Source: CAVTWJ01 sp964525605 (lineage in GTDB: Bacteria > Oederibacteriota > Muellerivitia > Muellerivitales > Muellerivitaceae). Taken from it: a DNA stretch of 64,000 nt. The DNA is taken from contig CAZGKT010000009.1 in the NCBI GenBank assembly GCA_964525605.1, positions 45,195-109,194 on the forward strand, read 5' to 3'. A program made the position numbers and the translations under genes. Under the pieces are notes generated by a model that saw only the letters and a program-made list of their open reading frames with translations, did no database searches and was not told where the DNA came from. Shown here one piece after another: positions 53,328 to 60,826 of the stretch. Each line of letters starts with the position of its first letter. Positions within the stretch are counted from its first letter, which is position 1.

Positions 53328-54581
53328 TCATCCCTTGAGCGCCATCCCCAGCACGTGCCGTCTTAAAAGTTCCAGGGCGGCCTGGCTCGCCCGAAATTGG
53401 ATGTTATCCCGGTGGCCGAAAAATCGGTACTCCACCGCCTGACTCCCCGACTCATCGCACAAACCCATCCACACCAATCCCACCGGCTTTTCGGGTGTTC
53501 CCCCGTCGGGCCCGGCGATGCCGGTGGCGGAAAGGGCGATACTTGCTCCGGAACGTTTCAGCGCTCCTTCGGCCATTTTCAGGGCCACTTCCGGGCTGAC
53601 CGCCCCCTTGGATTTGATCAACGCCGGTTCCACGCCGAACAAATCGGTTTTGGCCTCGTTGCTGTACGAAACGTATCCCGCCTTGAAATAACGCGAGCTT
53701 CCCGGAACCCGGGTGATTCGGTGTGCAATCAACCCGCCCGTGCAGGACTCGGCCAGCGCCAGGGATAATCCGCGGGTGGTCATCATCCGTCCCACGATGG
53801 TTTCCAGGTCTTCCTGGTCCAACCCGTAGATGTAATTGGGAAGCAATTGAGTGAGAGTCTTCCCCAGCCCGTCCAATAGCGTGTCCGCTTCCTGATCGGA
53901 GGCCGCCTTGGCGGTCAACCGGATGTCCACCCCCTCCTTGTGGGCCAGAACCCCGACAGTGGGATTTGTCGATTTCTCGAATAGGTCCCGGATCATTTCG
54001 TTCAATTGGGATTCGGATATGCCTGTCGTCCGATAGACCCTGGACTTGATCAGGCTTTCCGTTGGGCTCAACTCTTTCAAGAAGGGTTTCACCGTCGCCT
54101 CGAACATCGACTTCATTTCCGCCGGAACCCCCGGCATGCAGGCCAGGTGCGATTTACCGACCTTGACAATGAACCCGGGGGCGGTTCCGACGGGGTTCGG
54201 AATGATCACGGCTCCTTGGGGAATAAAGGCCTGGTTTAAATTCACCTTCGCGAAAGGCAATTTGTTCCGCGCGAAGCGCGCCTCGATTTCCTTGGCGATG
54301 TTTTCATGGTAAACAAGGGTTCGGGAAGCCAACTTGGCGGCGACCTTGCGGGTCACATCATCCACCGTGGGTCCCAGTCCTCCCGTCGTCAGGACGGCCT
54401 GGCTCCGTTCGCAAGCCCCCTTCAGGGCCGTTTCGATCCGCTTTTCATTGTCCCCCACCGCCTGGAAAGAATAAACGTCGATTCCCATCCGGGCCATTTC
54501 CTTGGCCAGCCAGGACGAATTGGTGTCCACGCTTTGACCCAAAAGCAATTCGGTACCAATGGCGATAATTTCAATGTTCAT
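53328..54581 (-). CDS. cinA: CinA family protein (competence/damage-inducible; NMN deamidase domain)
   Basis: A 417-residue two-domain protein. The N-terminal molybdopterin-binding-like domain shows 'AIGTELLLGQSVDTNSSWLA' and 'LTTGGLGPTVDDVTRKVAAK', linked to ADP-ribose pyrophosphatase activity in this family. The C-terminal PncC domain shows 'LALAESCTGGLIAHRITRVP', 'GYVSYSNEAKTDLFGV' and 'ALSATGIAGPDGGTPEKPVG', linked to NMN deamidation. A role in pyridine nucleotide recycling is known for the family. Confidence 0.96.
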   Translation of the reverse strand: MNIEIIAIGTELLLGQSVDTNSSWLAKEMARMGIDVYSFQAVGDNEKRIETALKGACERSQAVLTTGGLGPTVDDVTRKVAAKLASRTLVYHENIAKEIEARFARNKLPFAKVNLNQAFIPQGAVIIPNPVGTAPGFIVKVGKSHLACMPGVPAEMKSMFEATVKPFLKELSPTESLIKSRVYRTTGISESQLNEMIRDLFEKSTNPTVGVLAHKEGVDIRLTAKAASDQEADTLLDGLGKTLTQLLPNYIYGLDQEDLETIVGRMMTTRGLSLALAESCTGGLIAHRITRVPGSSRYFKAGYVSYSNEAKTDLFGVEPALIKSKGAVSPEVALKMAEGALKRSGASIALSATGIAGPDGGTPEKPVGLVWMGLCDESGSQAVEYRFFGHRDNIQFRASQAALELLRRHVLGMALKG

Positions 54582-54596
54582 GAATATTCTCCAGAA

Positions 54597-55055
54597 TTAG
54601 AGGAAGGTTTTGACGAGAAAGACGCCTATTTGGACCCAAACATTGGCGTAGATTCCGCCCAAGAGGTCGTCGAGCATGATGCCCCATCCGCCCGGAAGTT
54701 TCTCGAGGCGTTGGATGGGATAGGGTTTCCAAATATCGAAAATTCGGAAAAGAATCACGGCCATGACGATATAGGGCCACTCCCGGGGTACCCATAAAAG
54801 AGAAACGCCCATCCCCAACACTTCATCGATCACAACGCAGGACGGGTCCTTGACCTTCAGGTCTTTTTCGGTTTTCCCCGAGGCCGCCACGCCCGCCAAA
54901 AGAACCCCGCCCAAAATCGCTAAAAGTAACAAGGGCCGATCCATAAATATGTAGATGAAAGGGACCGCCGCCAATGAACCCCAGGTCCCCGGAGCTTTAG
55001 GTAGCAAACCCACGAAGCAAAAGGTTGAGATGAATAAAGAAATTTTTTTGATCAT
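54597..55055 (-). CDS. pgpA: Phosphatidylglycerophosphatase A
   Basis: Removes phosphate from phosphatidylglycerophosphate. The 152-residue membrane protein starts with 'FVGLLPKAPGTWGSLAAVPF' and has 'DPSCVVIDEVLGMGVSLLWV', then 'VILFRIFDIWKPYPIQRLEK' and 'GGWGIMLDDLLGGIYANV', the PgpA motifs with their acidic residues. It directly follows pgsA (1 nt), giving both steps of phosphatidylglycerol synthesis. Confidence 0.96.
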   Translation of the reverse strand: MIKKISLFISTFCFVGLLPKAPGTWGSLAAVPFIYIFMDRPLLLLAILGGVLLAGVAASGKTEKDLKVKDPSCVVIDEVLGMGVSLLWVPREWPYIVMAVILFRIFDIWKPYPIQRLEKLPGGWGIMLDDLLGGIYANVWVQIGVFLVKTFL

Positions 55056-55703
55056 TTAATCCCCATAAAGAATTTTACGGTTTCGGAAGAAGTAGTCCAG
55101 TCCCGAAAGAATGGAAAGGACGGTGGCATAAAACATCAACCAATAGGGGCCATACCAGACGAAATAGTTGATCCAATCCCCGGTGGCCCCCAACTTCGCG
55201 ATTACCAGGTCCCAGTTGCCCTGATATTGTTCCACCGTCGCGCGAACGCACACAATCGCCAGAATGACCGAAATGGCCACGATCTGGGAAACGGTTTTGT
55301 GCTTCCCCGCCCGGCTGGCCGCGATGACCACATTCCGGCTTTGGGCCACCTGTCGAAACCAAGTTATCAGGGACTCCCGGGCGAGAATCACCACCACCAT
55401 CCAGGCCGGCACCAACTGCAACTGCACGAAAGCCAGGAAAACGGTGACGAAAAGAATCTTATCGGCCAGGGGGTCCATCAGCGTTCCAAAATCAGTCCTC
55501 AGATTGTATTTGCGGGCGAAGTACCCGTCGAAATAGTCGCTCAATGCCCCCCAGGCAAAAAGAAGCCCCGCCGTCCATTTGGCCCAGAGTTCAGGGCGGA
55601 AAATAAGTACAAGGAAGAAGGGCGTCACCAAAATGCGGGAAAAAGTACAGAGGTTGGCGATATTCCAACGGTTATTGGTCAGCAGGAATTTAGGAATGAT
55701 CAT
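55056..55703 (-). CDS. pgsA: CDP-diacylglycerol--glycerol-3-phosphate 3-phosphatidyltransferase
   Basis: First committed step of phosphatidylglycerol synthesis. The 215-residue membrane protein has the CDP-alcohol phosphotransferase motif D-x2-D-G-x2-A-R-x8-G-x3-D-x3-D, visible as 'SDYFDGYFARKYNLRTDFGT' then 'LMDPLADKILF'. It is somewhat longer than usual because of a loop near the C-terminus ('YQGNWDLVIAKLGATGDWIN'). Confidence 0.96.
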   Translation of the reverse strand: MIIPKFLLTNNRWNIANLCTFSRILVTPFFLVLIFRPELWAKWTAGLLFAWGALSDYFDGYFARKYNLRTDFGTLMDPLADKILFVTVFLAFVQLQLVPAWMVVVILARESLITWFRQVAQSRNVVIAASRAGKHKTVSQIVAISVILAIVCVRATVEQYQGNWDLVIAKLGATGDWINYFVWYGPYWLMFYATVLSILSGLDYFFRNRKILYGD

Positions 55704-55793
55704 AATAAGACGCCTTTAAAAATTCTGTTTATCGTTTTCAACGATTTAAAAACCATTTCTTTCTTGGCCCCTGGGTGTCTTGGGGGTGAAACA

Positions 55794-57236
55794 TTAAACG
55801 ACATGGGCCACCAAATCCTGTCCCAGCACGTGGGATATTTCCACTTCCACCCACTGGCCCTTGGCCGCTTTCGGCAAACCCTCAATTAAAATCGCCCCAT
55901 CCACTTCCGGGGCCTGGTATTTCGTCCGGCCGTGGGCCAAACCGTCGGAATCGGTTTCTTCCACTACCGCCTTTAACCGCTCACCCACCCATTTTTGATG
56001 GGCCCTTTCGGCAATCGCTTCCTGTGTTTTATAAGCCTGGGCCAGACGTTCTTTTTTTACCTTTTCCGGCACCTGTCCCGCCATGATTCCTGCGGGGGTA
56101 TCCTCCTCCTTCGAGTACGAGAAAAACCCAGCGTAATCCAATTGAGAGGACTCAAGAAATTCCAACAATTCTTTGAAATCGTCGTCCGTTTCACCCGGAA
56201 AACCCACAATAAAAGTAGAACGCAAGGCCGCATAGGGCATTTTTGTTTTGATTCGCCGGATCAGGTTTTCCAGGGACGCACGGTTGCCGATTCTCTGCAT
56301 GGATTTGAGGATCCGGTCGCTGGCATGCTGGAGCGGCACGTCGAAATAGGGGGCGATCCTCCCATGGTCCGCCATCACCTCCAGCATCTCGTCCGTCACC
56401 CGGCTGGGATAAAGGTAATGGAGACGAACCCACTCCAGTTCCTCGATGGCCGAAAGCCTCTTGAGCAAGGGGGCGATTTGCGGTTTTCCGTAACGGTCCG
56501 ATCCATACCAGGTGCTGTCCTGCGCCACTAGACAAAGCTCCTTAACGCCTTGGGAGGCCAACAAGCGGGCTTCCCTTTCAATATCCTCCAGCGGCCGGCT
56601 TCTATAATGGCCCCTAATCTTGGGGATTATGCAAAAGGTACAGGGCAGGTCGCATCCTTCCGAAATTTTCACATAGGCAAAATGGGACGGGGTCGAAAGA
56701 AAACGAGGCGAGGAAGCGTCATAGACATAGGTCGCCTCTTCCAACGAATCCTCAAGCATCGGCGCCTTGTGGTCATGTTGGGAAGGGTGGGCGGGAAGTT
56801 GGCCGTTCCCAGATCTCTTTTTGCCCGTCTTAGTGTCTTCGTGCCTTTGGGTTGGACTTGCCGTGGTTTTGCCTATGCTCTCCGCCACCCGTTCCACATC
56901 GTTGAGGCCAAAAAGAATGTCGATCTCCGGCAGTTCCTTCTTTAATTCGTCGCCATAACGCTGGGCCAGACAGCCCCCCACCACTAACGACTTGAGTTTG
57001 CCTGTTTTTCGAAGCTTGGCCGCCTCCAAGATGGCGTCGATGGATTCTTTCTTGGCCGCCTCAATGAACCCGCAGGTGTTCACAATGACAATCTCAGCCT
57101 GGGCGGGATCCTGAACGAGTGAATATTGAGCCTTGGCCAGGTGGCCGAGCATTACCTCGCTATCCACGGTGTTTTTGGGACATCCGAGGCTGATCACGGC
57201 GACAGTTTTGGTTTCCGATGCGATTTTAGGGGCCAT
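55794..57236 (-). CDS. rimO: Ribosomal protein S12 methylthiotransferase RimO, with an in-frame insertion
   Basis: Radical SAM methylthiotransferase that modifies Asp-89 of ribosomal protein S12. The N-terminal UPF0004 domain has its three cluster Cys ('SLGCPKNTVDSE', 'VNTCGFIEAAKKESID', 'VVGGCLAQRY'). The radical SAM CxxxCxxC is in 'ISEGCDLPCTFCIIPKIRGH', and a C-terminal TRAM domain is present. At 480 residues it is about 40 longer than usual. The extra part, about residues 122-160, is a low-complexity stretch ('SPTQRHEDTKTGKKRSGNGQ') between the two domains, encoded by what looks like a dispersed-repeat fragment (see the repeat entry). Confidence 0.95.
   Translation of the reverse strand: MAPKIASETKTVAVISLGCPKNTVDSEVMLGHLAKAQYSLVQDPAQAEIVIVNTCGFIEAAKKESIDAILEAAKLRKTGKLKSLVVGGCLAQRYGDELKKELPEIDILFGLNDVERVAESIGKTTASPTQRHEDTKTGKKRSGNGQLPAHPSQHDHKAPMLEDSLEEATYVYDASSPRFLSTPSHFAYVKISEGCDLPCTFCIIPKIRGHYRSRPLEDIEREARLLASQGVKELCLVAQDSTWYGSDRYGKPQIAPLLKRLSAIEELEWVRLHYLYPSRVTDEMLEVMADHGRIAPYFDVPLQHASDRILKSMQRIGNRASLENLIRRIKTKMPYAALRSTFIVGFPGETDDDFKELLEFLESSQLDYAGFFSYSKEEDTPAGIMAGQVPEKVKKERLAQAYKTQEAIAERAHQKWVGERLKAVVEETDSDGLAHGRTKYQAPEVDGAILIEGLPKAAKGQWVEVEISHVLGQDLVAHVV
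56821..56863 (-). repeat. Dispersed 'CAAAGGCACGAAGACACTAAG'-type repeat fragment inside rimO
   Basis: On the minus strand the DNA runs through CCAAAGGCACGAAGACAC and then TAAGACGGGC. This A/C/G-rich pattern of repeated 'CACGAAG/ACACTAAG' units is a familiar dispersed sequence in many unrelated bacterial genomes. Here it lies in the extra 40-residue segment of rimO and is translated without a stop. No second copy was noticed in the window. Confidence 0.55.
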
Positions 57237-57316
57237 GGCGGGGCATACTTTAACACAAGAAGGCGGGAATTTCGGACTCCCAAGTCACCCAGAAACAGGT
57301 AAATTCCCTGAAAAGC

Positions 57317-58678
57317 CTATCGAGGGGACCGAGTGGCCCTGTCGATCCCCAAGGTGATGGCACGGATCAAAACGTTTAAATCCTTCTTGGTTATGGCCAG
57401 GGGGGGCATCAAAACAATCACGTTTCCCAAGGGACGGATCAAAACACCCAGCTTCTTCGCCTCTAAGCAAACCCGATAGCCCATCTTCCATTCGTAGGGA
57501 TAAGGCTCATTCGTTTTCTTGTTTTTAACCAGCTCGATACCGCCCATCATTCCCCGTAAACGGATATCGCCCACATGGGGATGATTCAAAAGAGGTTCCA
57601 AATGTTCTTGAAGCCATTGACTCTTTTCTTGAATGCCTTCGAGAAAACCTTTTTTCTCAATCAGGGACAGATTCGCCAGAGCCGCCGCGCAACCCAGCTG
57701 GTTCCCCGTGAAGGTGTGACCGTGGTAGAAGGTTCGTGCCGATTCAAATTTTCCCAGGAAGGCCCGGTAAACCTTTTCAGTGGTCAGGGTGGCCGCTACC
57801 GGAAGGTAACCGCCCGTCAGGTTCTTCGCTAGGCAAAGCAGGTCGGGGCTCACCCCCTCCTGCTCACACGCAAAGAGAGTTCCCGTACGGCCAAACCCGG
57901 TGGCCACCTCGTCTAATATAAGAAGAACAGCGTAACGATCGCACAACCGCCGTAGGGCTTTGAGGTATCCCCAGGGGTGGGTCAGCATCCCGCCCGCCCC
58001 TTCGATGAGGGGTTCCATATGCACCGCCGCCAGGCGGGCGCCGTATTTTTTAAAGACTCCCTCGGCTTCCTTCACGCAATCGGCCAGCCATTTCCCGTTG
58101 GAAACCTTTCGGCTGGCGAATTGAAAGGGGCTTTTGAGCTTGAGGGTTTTGAAGAGCATCGGCCCAAAGATGCCATGGAAGAGGTCAATCCCTCCCAGGC
58201 TAACGGACCCCACCGTGTCACCGTGGTAACCCTCCCGCACCGTAAGGAAAAGATTTTTGGATTTCCGGGGAGGAGATGCCTGTTGCCAATATTGAAAGGC
58301 CATCTTGGCCGCGATCTCGTTGGCCTCGGAACCGGAATCCGAATAGAAAACACGTGTTAAATCCCGGGGCGCGAGTTTGATCAGCTTTTCAGCCAGAAGA
58401 ATAGCCGGTTCGTTGGATGCCCCCAGCAAGGTCGAATGGGCGATTTTCTTGAGTTGTTTCCGAATGGCATGATCGATCGCCGGTACTTGATGCCCGTGGA
58501 CGTTGCACCAAAGGGAAGATACGCCGTCGAGATACCTTTTCCCCTTGGCGTCGAAAAGATAGGTTCCCATTCCCCGGGTGATGATAGGAAAATCCGGGTC
58601 CTTTTCCCATTCCAGTTGCTGGGTGAAGGGATGCCAGAGGTATTTTTTGTCTTTTCGGGAGAGGGCGTGGTGGTTCAT
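57317..58678 (-). CDS. bioA: Adenosylmethionine-8-amino-7-oxononanoate aminotransferase
   Basis: PLP enzyme of biotin synthesis that makes diaminopelargonate. From the ATG at 58678 it has 453 residues. 'YLDGVSSLWCNVHGHQVPAI', 'YSDSGSEANEIAAKMAFQYW', 'VREGYHGDTVGSVSLGG', 'LDEVATGFGRTGTLFACEQE' and the PLP-Lys in 'LCLAKNLTGGYLPVAATLTT' are the class III aminotransferase and BioA patterns. Its ATG overlaps the stop of the PIN-domain gene by one base (TGATG). No other bio gene is present. Confidence 0.95.
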   Translation of the reverse strand: MNHHALSRKDKKYLWHPFTQQLEWEKDPDFPIITRGMGTYLFDAKGKRYLDGVSSLWCNVHGHQVPAIDHAIRKQLKKIAHSTLLGASNEPAILLAEKLIKLAPRDLTRVFYSDSGSEANEIAAKMAFQYWQQASPPRKSKNLFLTVREGYHGDTVGSVSLGGIDLFHGIFGPMLFKTLKLKSPFQFASRKVSNGKWLADCVKEAEGVFKKYGARLAAVHMEPLIEGAGGMLTHPWGYLKALRRLCDRYAVLLILDEVATGFGRTGTLFACEQEGVSPDLLCLAKNLTGGYLPVAATLTTEKVYRAFLGKFESARTFYHGHTFTGNQLGCAAALANLSLIEKKGFLEGIQEKSQWLQEHLEPLLNHPHVGDIRLRGMMGGIELVKNKKTNEPYPYEWKMGYRVCLEAKKLGVLIRPLGNVIVLMPPLAITKKDLNVLIRAITLGIDRATRSPR

Positions 58679-59094
58679 CAAGCCCCTTCGGTCTTAAAAC
58701 CCAAAGCCTGCGCAGCCCTCGCGAGGGATTTGTCGTGCGTGGCCAGGGTCAAATCGCTTCCCGTCTCGTCCCGCCATGCGATGGCCGTGGAAAGGTGGAT
58801 GGCGTCCAGCGTACCCAAGGCCACCGGAAAGGGTCCCGAGGCCCTTCGTAATAGAATGGGAGTGGGTTGGATGATTTCCATGGCTTCCATCGACTGAAAA
58901 AGGGCGTTCCGGAAGGAAGCGTTTTGTTCCTCGGTCATTTCACCCGTCACGCGCATGCGGTCCAGCGTTCGCAAGCACTCCACCTCCACGAGGCTACTGG
59001 CTATTTTCTGGCTATATCGAGAGAATTCACGCACGGGGTCGGGCTGGCTTAAGAGGATGCGAAGAAGGACCGAGGAATCAAGGTAAGCGTTCAT
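58678..59094 (-). CDS. PIN-domain ribonuclease toxin (VapC-like)
   Basis: Toxin half of a type II toxin-antitoxin pair. The 138-residue PIN domain has the four acidic residues in order: 'YLDSSVLLRIL', Glu in 'SSLVEVECLRTLDR', Asp in 'ALGTLDAIHLSTAI' and Asp in 'LATHDKSLARAA'. Expected activity is Mg-dependent cleavage of a specific RNA. Its ATG overlaps the antitoxin stop (ATGA). Unusually, its stop abuts bioA, so the pair and bioA may be co-transcribed. Confidence 0.92.
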   Translation of the reverse strand: MNAYLDSSVLLRILLSQPDPVREFSRYSQKIASSLVEVECLRTLDRMRVTGEMTEEQNASFRNALFQSMEAMEIIQPTPILLRRASGPFPVALGTLDAIHLSTAIAWRDETGSDLTLATHDKSLARAAQALGFKTEGA

Positions 59095-59360
59095 CGGTAG
59101 CTTTGGCGTTCCTCCGCCAAATACTTAAGAACATCCACTTTCTTCCCCAGGCGCGGCGGGAACTGGATCTGTTCGAATCGCAGGGTCGCGTGACGTATCG
59201 TCAGTTGGCTCGGCTTTTCGGGATAGGGAACGACCTGGGCCACGGGGGTGCGCCGGTCCACGAGCGTCAAGGGATGGCCATTGCGGACGTTTCGAAGGTA
59301 TTCGCTCAAGTGCGCCTTAAAGTCGGCAATTTGAACGGTGGTCTTTTCCGGCTTTTTCAT
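59091..59360 (-). CDS. Phd/YefM-type antitoxin
   Basis: Antitoxin of 89 residues. From the ATG at 59360 it reads 'TVQIADFKAHLSEYLRNVRN' then 'GHPLTLVDRRTPVAQVVPYP', the Phd/YefM DNA-binding fold, with a C-terminal toxin-neutralising tail ('LGKKVDVLKYLAEERQS'). A longer frame to 59549 would overlap the next gene and adds non-family sequence. AAGG lies just upstream. Coupled to the PIN toxin. Confidence 0.92.
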   Translation of the reverse strand: MKKPEKTTVQIADFKAHLSEYLRNVRNGHPLTLVDRRTPVAQVVPYPEKPSQLTIRHATLRFEQIQFPPRLGKKVDVLKYLAEERQSYR

Positions 59361-59369
59361 GACCTTATG

Positions 59370-59387
59370 ATGACCTGATATAGTCAT
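59370..59387. promoter_or_regulatory. Candidate operator of the Phd/PIN pair
   Basis: Just before the antitoxin ATG, ATGAC and GTCAT form an inverted repeat with an 8-nt centre; a further GTCAT copy lies at the start codon itself. Phd-type antitoxins bind such palindromes to repress their own operon, so this is a likely autoregulatory site. Confidence 0.45.
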
Positions 59388-59391
59388 CTTG

Positions 59392-59985
59392 TCAATGTCC
59401 CGGCGAGGGGGTGGTTGTCCCAGGGCCGGAAACCGGTGTATTCGCCCCTTCCGGCGAAACCTGGCCCGGTATGGGTTCCAGGCTATCTTCCGCAGAGTTT
59501 TCCCCAGGCCCCAACGTTTCCACGGGTTCCGGTTCCTGAGGTAATACATTTGCGTTCTCCGGATAAAAATTGACCACCTTGATCAATCTCACCCGATCCT
59601 TGTTCTCCAACCGAAAGTTTTTTAGATATTCAGTGATACGCCCCTCTACCGCGATGACATCCCCAACTTGGGGCACCTTAGTAAAAAAGTTGTAAAGATT
59701 ATTGATCCGTACCACCACGTAAAAATGTCGTTTGGGATGCCGGCCGGGGACGAGGGAACACAAGAATCCAAAAGGCGTCCGGTTCAATCCGTTTTTGGGG
59801 AGCAGGCGTTCATGAATATAAAGCTTCCAGATCTCGTGGTTCATCGGGTCGACTTGTCCGCCCGAATTCTCGAGGGCCTTGTATTCACCTATAGCTTGTT
59901 CCAAGGGCTCCGGCGTCAGGTCGTCCGCCCAGGCCTGGGTCACGAGTAATGCCGCCATCAGGGTTAAAAGCAACCCGCTTTTCAT
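59392..59985 (-). CDS. Exported hypothetical protein with Pro-rich tail
   Basis: Not recognised. From the ATG at 59985 (GGGGGGA upstream) it encodes 197 residues. A signal peptide ('LLLTLMAALLVTQAWA') is followed by a compact domain of about 120 residues. It contains 'FYVVVRINNLYNFFTKVP' and 'GDVIAVEGRITEYLKNFRLE', which recalls an OB-like beta barrel. The tail is Pro/Glu/Gly/Thr-rich and probably disordered. It ends 31 nt before the antitoxin gene. Confidence 0.75.
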   Translation of the reverse strand: MKSGLLLTLMAALLVTQAWADDLTPEPLEQAIGEYKALENSGGQVDPMNHEIWKLYIHERLLPKNGLNRTPFGFLCSLVPGRHPKRHFYVVVRINNLYNFFTKVPQVGDVIAVEGRITEYLKNFRLENKDRVRLIKVVNFYPENANVLPQEPEPVETLGPGENSAEDSLEPIPGQVSPEGANTPVSGPGTTTPSPGH

Positions 59986-60202
59986 GAGTCCCCCCAAAAA
60001 TCAGACAATGTCAAAACAGAAAAAGAATAATAACATTCGGCCGGGAAAGAAAAGATTTTCTAACAAAGTCTGTCGCATACCGTAACAAGGGGGGCATTCC
60101 TGACTTCTTTGTTACAAAAAATACAACCTTTCAGCTTCTAATATTTTGAAGACTCGCCTTAAATAATCAATTGATCGTTGGTTTTTAGACGAACTGTTCA
60201 AT

Positions 60203-60541
60203 CTACTTTATCGGTATCGACTTGGAGAGAGTATCTAACTGCCCGTTCAAAGAGGCTATCTGCGCATCGGTAAGTGTCTTGGTGCCATTGATCTTTAGGT
60301 CGGCTGATTCCTGCTTGCGGATCGCGTCCACCTGGCCTTTCAAGGTCTTGCCCTGGGCCTTGGTCAGTTTCCCCGCCTTTACTTCCCTTTGAATTTGGAT
60401 GTTTTGCTGGCGGAACCGGATGGTCAGGCGGTTCATGGGGGTGTTAGGGAGAACTTTCGGCACTGTTGGCGTGGGCATCCCAGCACCAAAGGCCACATTA
60501 TGAATCATATCTAGAATCAAAATAAAAATTAAACGTTTCAA
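60203..60541 (-). CDS. Small exported helical protein, paralogue A
   Basis: A 112-residue secreted protein of unknown role. Signal peptide to about residue 20, then 'GMPTPTVPKVLPNTPMNRLT' and a charged helical body ('IQREVKAGKLTKAQGKTLKG', 'DAQIASLNGQLDTLSKSIPI'). The gene at 62064-62396 encodes an almost identical mature protein, so the two are recent duplicates flanking the Rhs segment. The start is TTG at 60541 behind AAAGGA. Confidence 0.8.
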   Translation of the reverse strand: MKRLIFILILDMIHNVAFGAGMPTPTVPKVLPNTPMNRLTIRFRQQNIQIQREVKAGKLTKAQGKTLKGQVDAIRKQESADLKINGTKTLTDAQIASLNGQLDTLSKSIPIK

Positions 60542-60556
60542 GAAATCATCCTTTAT

Positions 60557-60826
60557 TTAAAGTTGTATTGGGGGGGGAGTCTTCTCTTCATGAATTTTAT
60601 GCCATGGATTACCCTCTGCATAAACTTCAATCCCTATGACGTTATTTTTGTCGTCAAGATCAATTGATATAATTCCTCCGTCCCTTGTTGAATAAGTTTT
60701 AGTTTCTTCTGATTTGGTCTTTTCATCCCCGAATTTAATAAGTAACGCTAACGAAGGCGAAGCGCCTTGTTGTTGTAGTCCACTTTCTTTCAAAAGATCC
60801 GTTAATTTTTTAAAATTTATAATCAT
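60557..60826 (-). CDS. Candidate immunity protein for the Rhs-tip toxin
   Basis: An 89-residue acidic, AT-rich gene whose ATG overlaps the stop of the Rhs fragment in an ATGA. It has no signal peptide. The middle reads 'TRDGGIISIDLDDKNNVIGI', a beta-hairpin pattern like DUF2283-type proteins. Small size, immediate linkage and coding downstream of a polymorphic toxin tip are the usual marks of an immunity gene; the function is inferred from that. Confidence 0.65.
   Translation of the reverse strand: MIINFKKLTDLLKESGLQQQGASPSLALLIKFGDEKTKSEETKTYSTRDGGIISIDLDDKNNVIGIEVYAEGNPWHKIHEEKTPPPIQL

Noticed and set aside
59361..59549. N-terminal extension of the antitoxin
   Set aside because: It overlaps the exported hypothetical gene and is Arg-rich out-of-frame sequence; the ATG at 59360 has a ribosome binding site.
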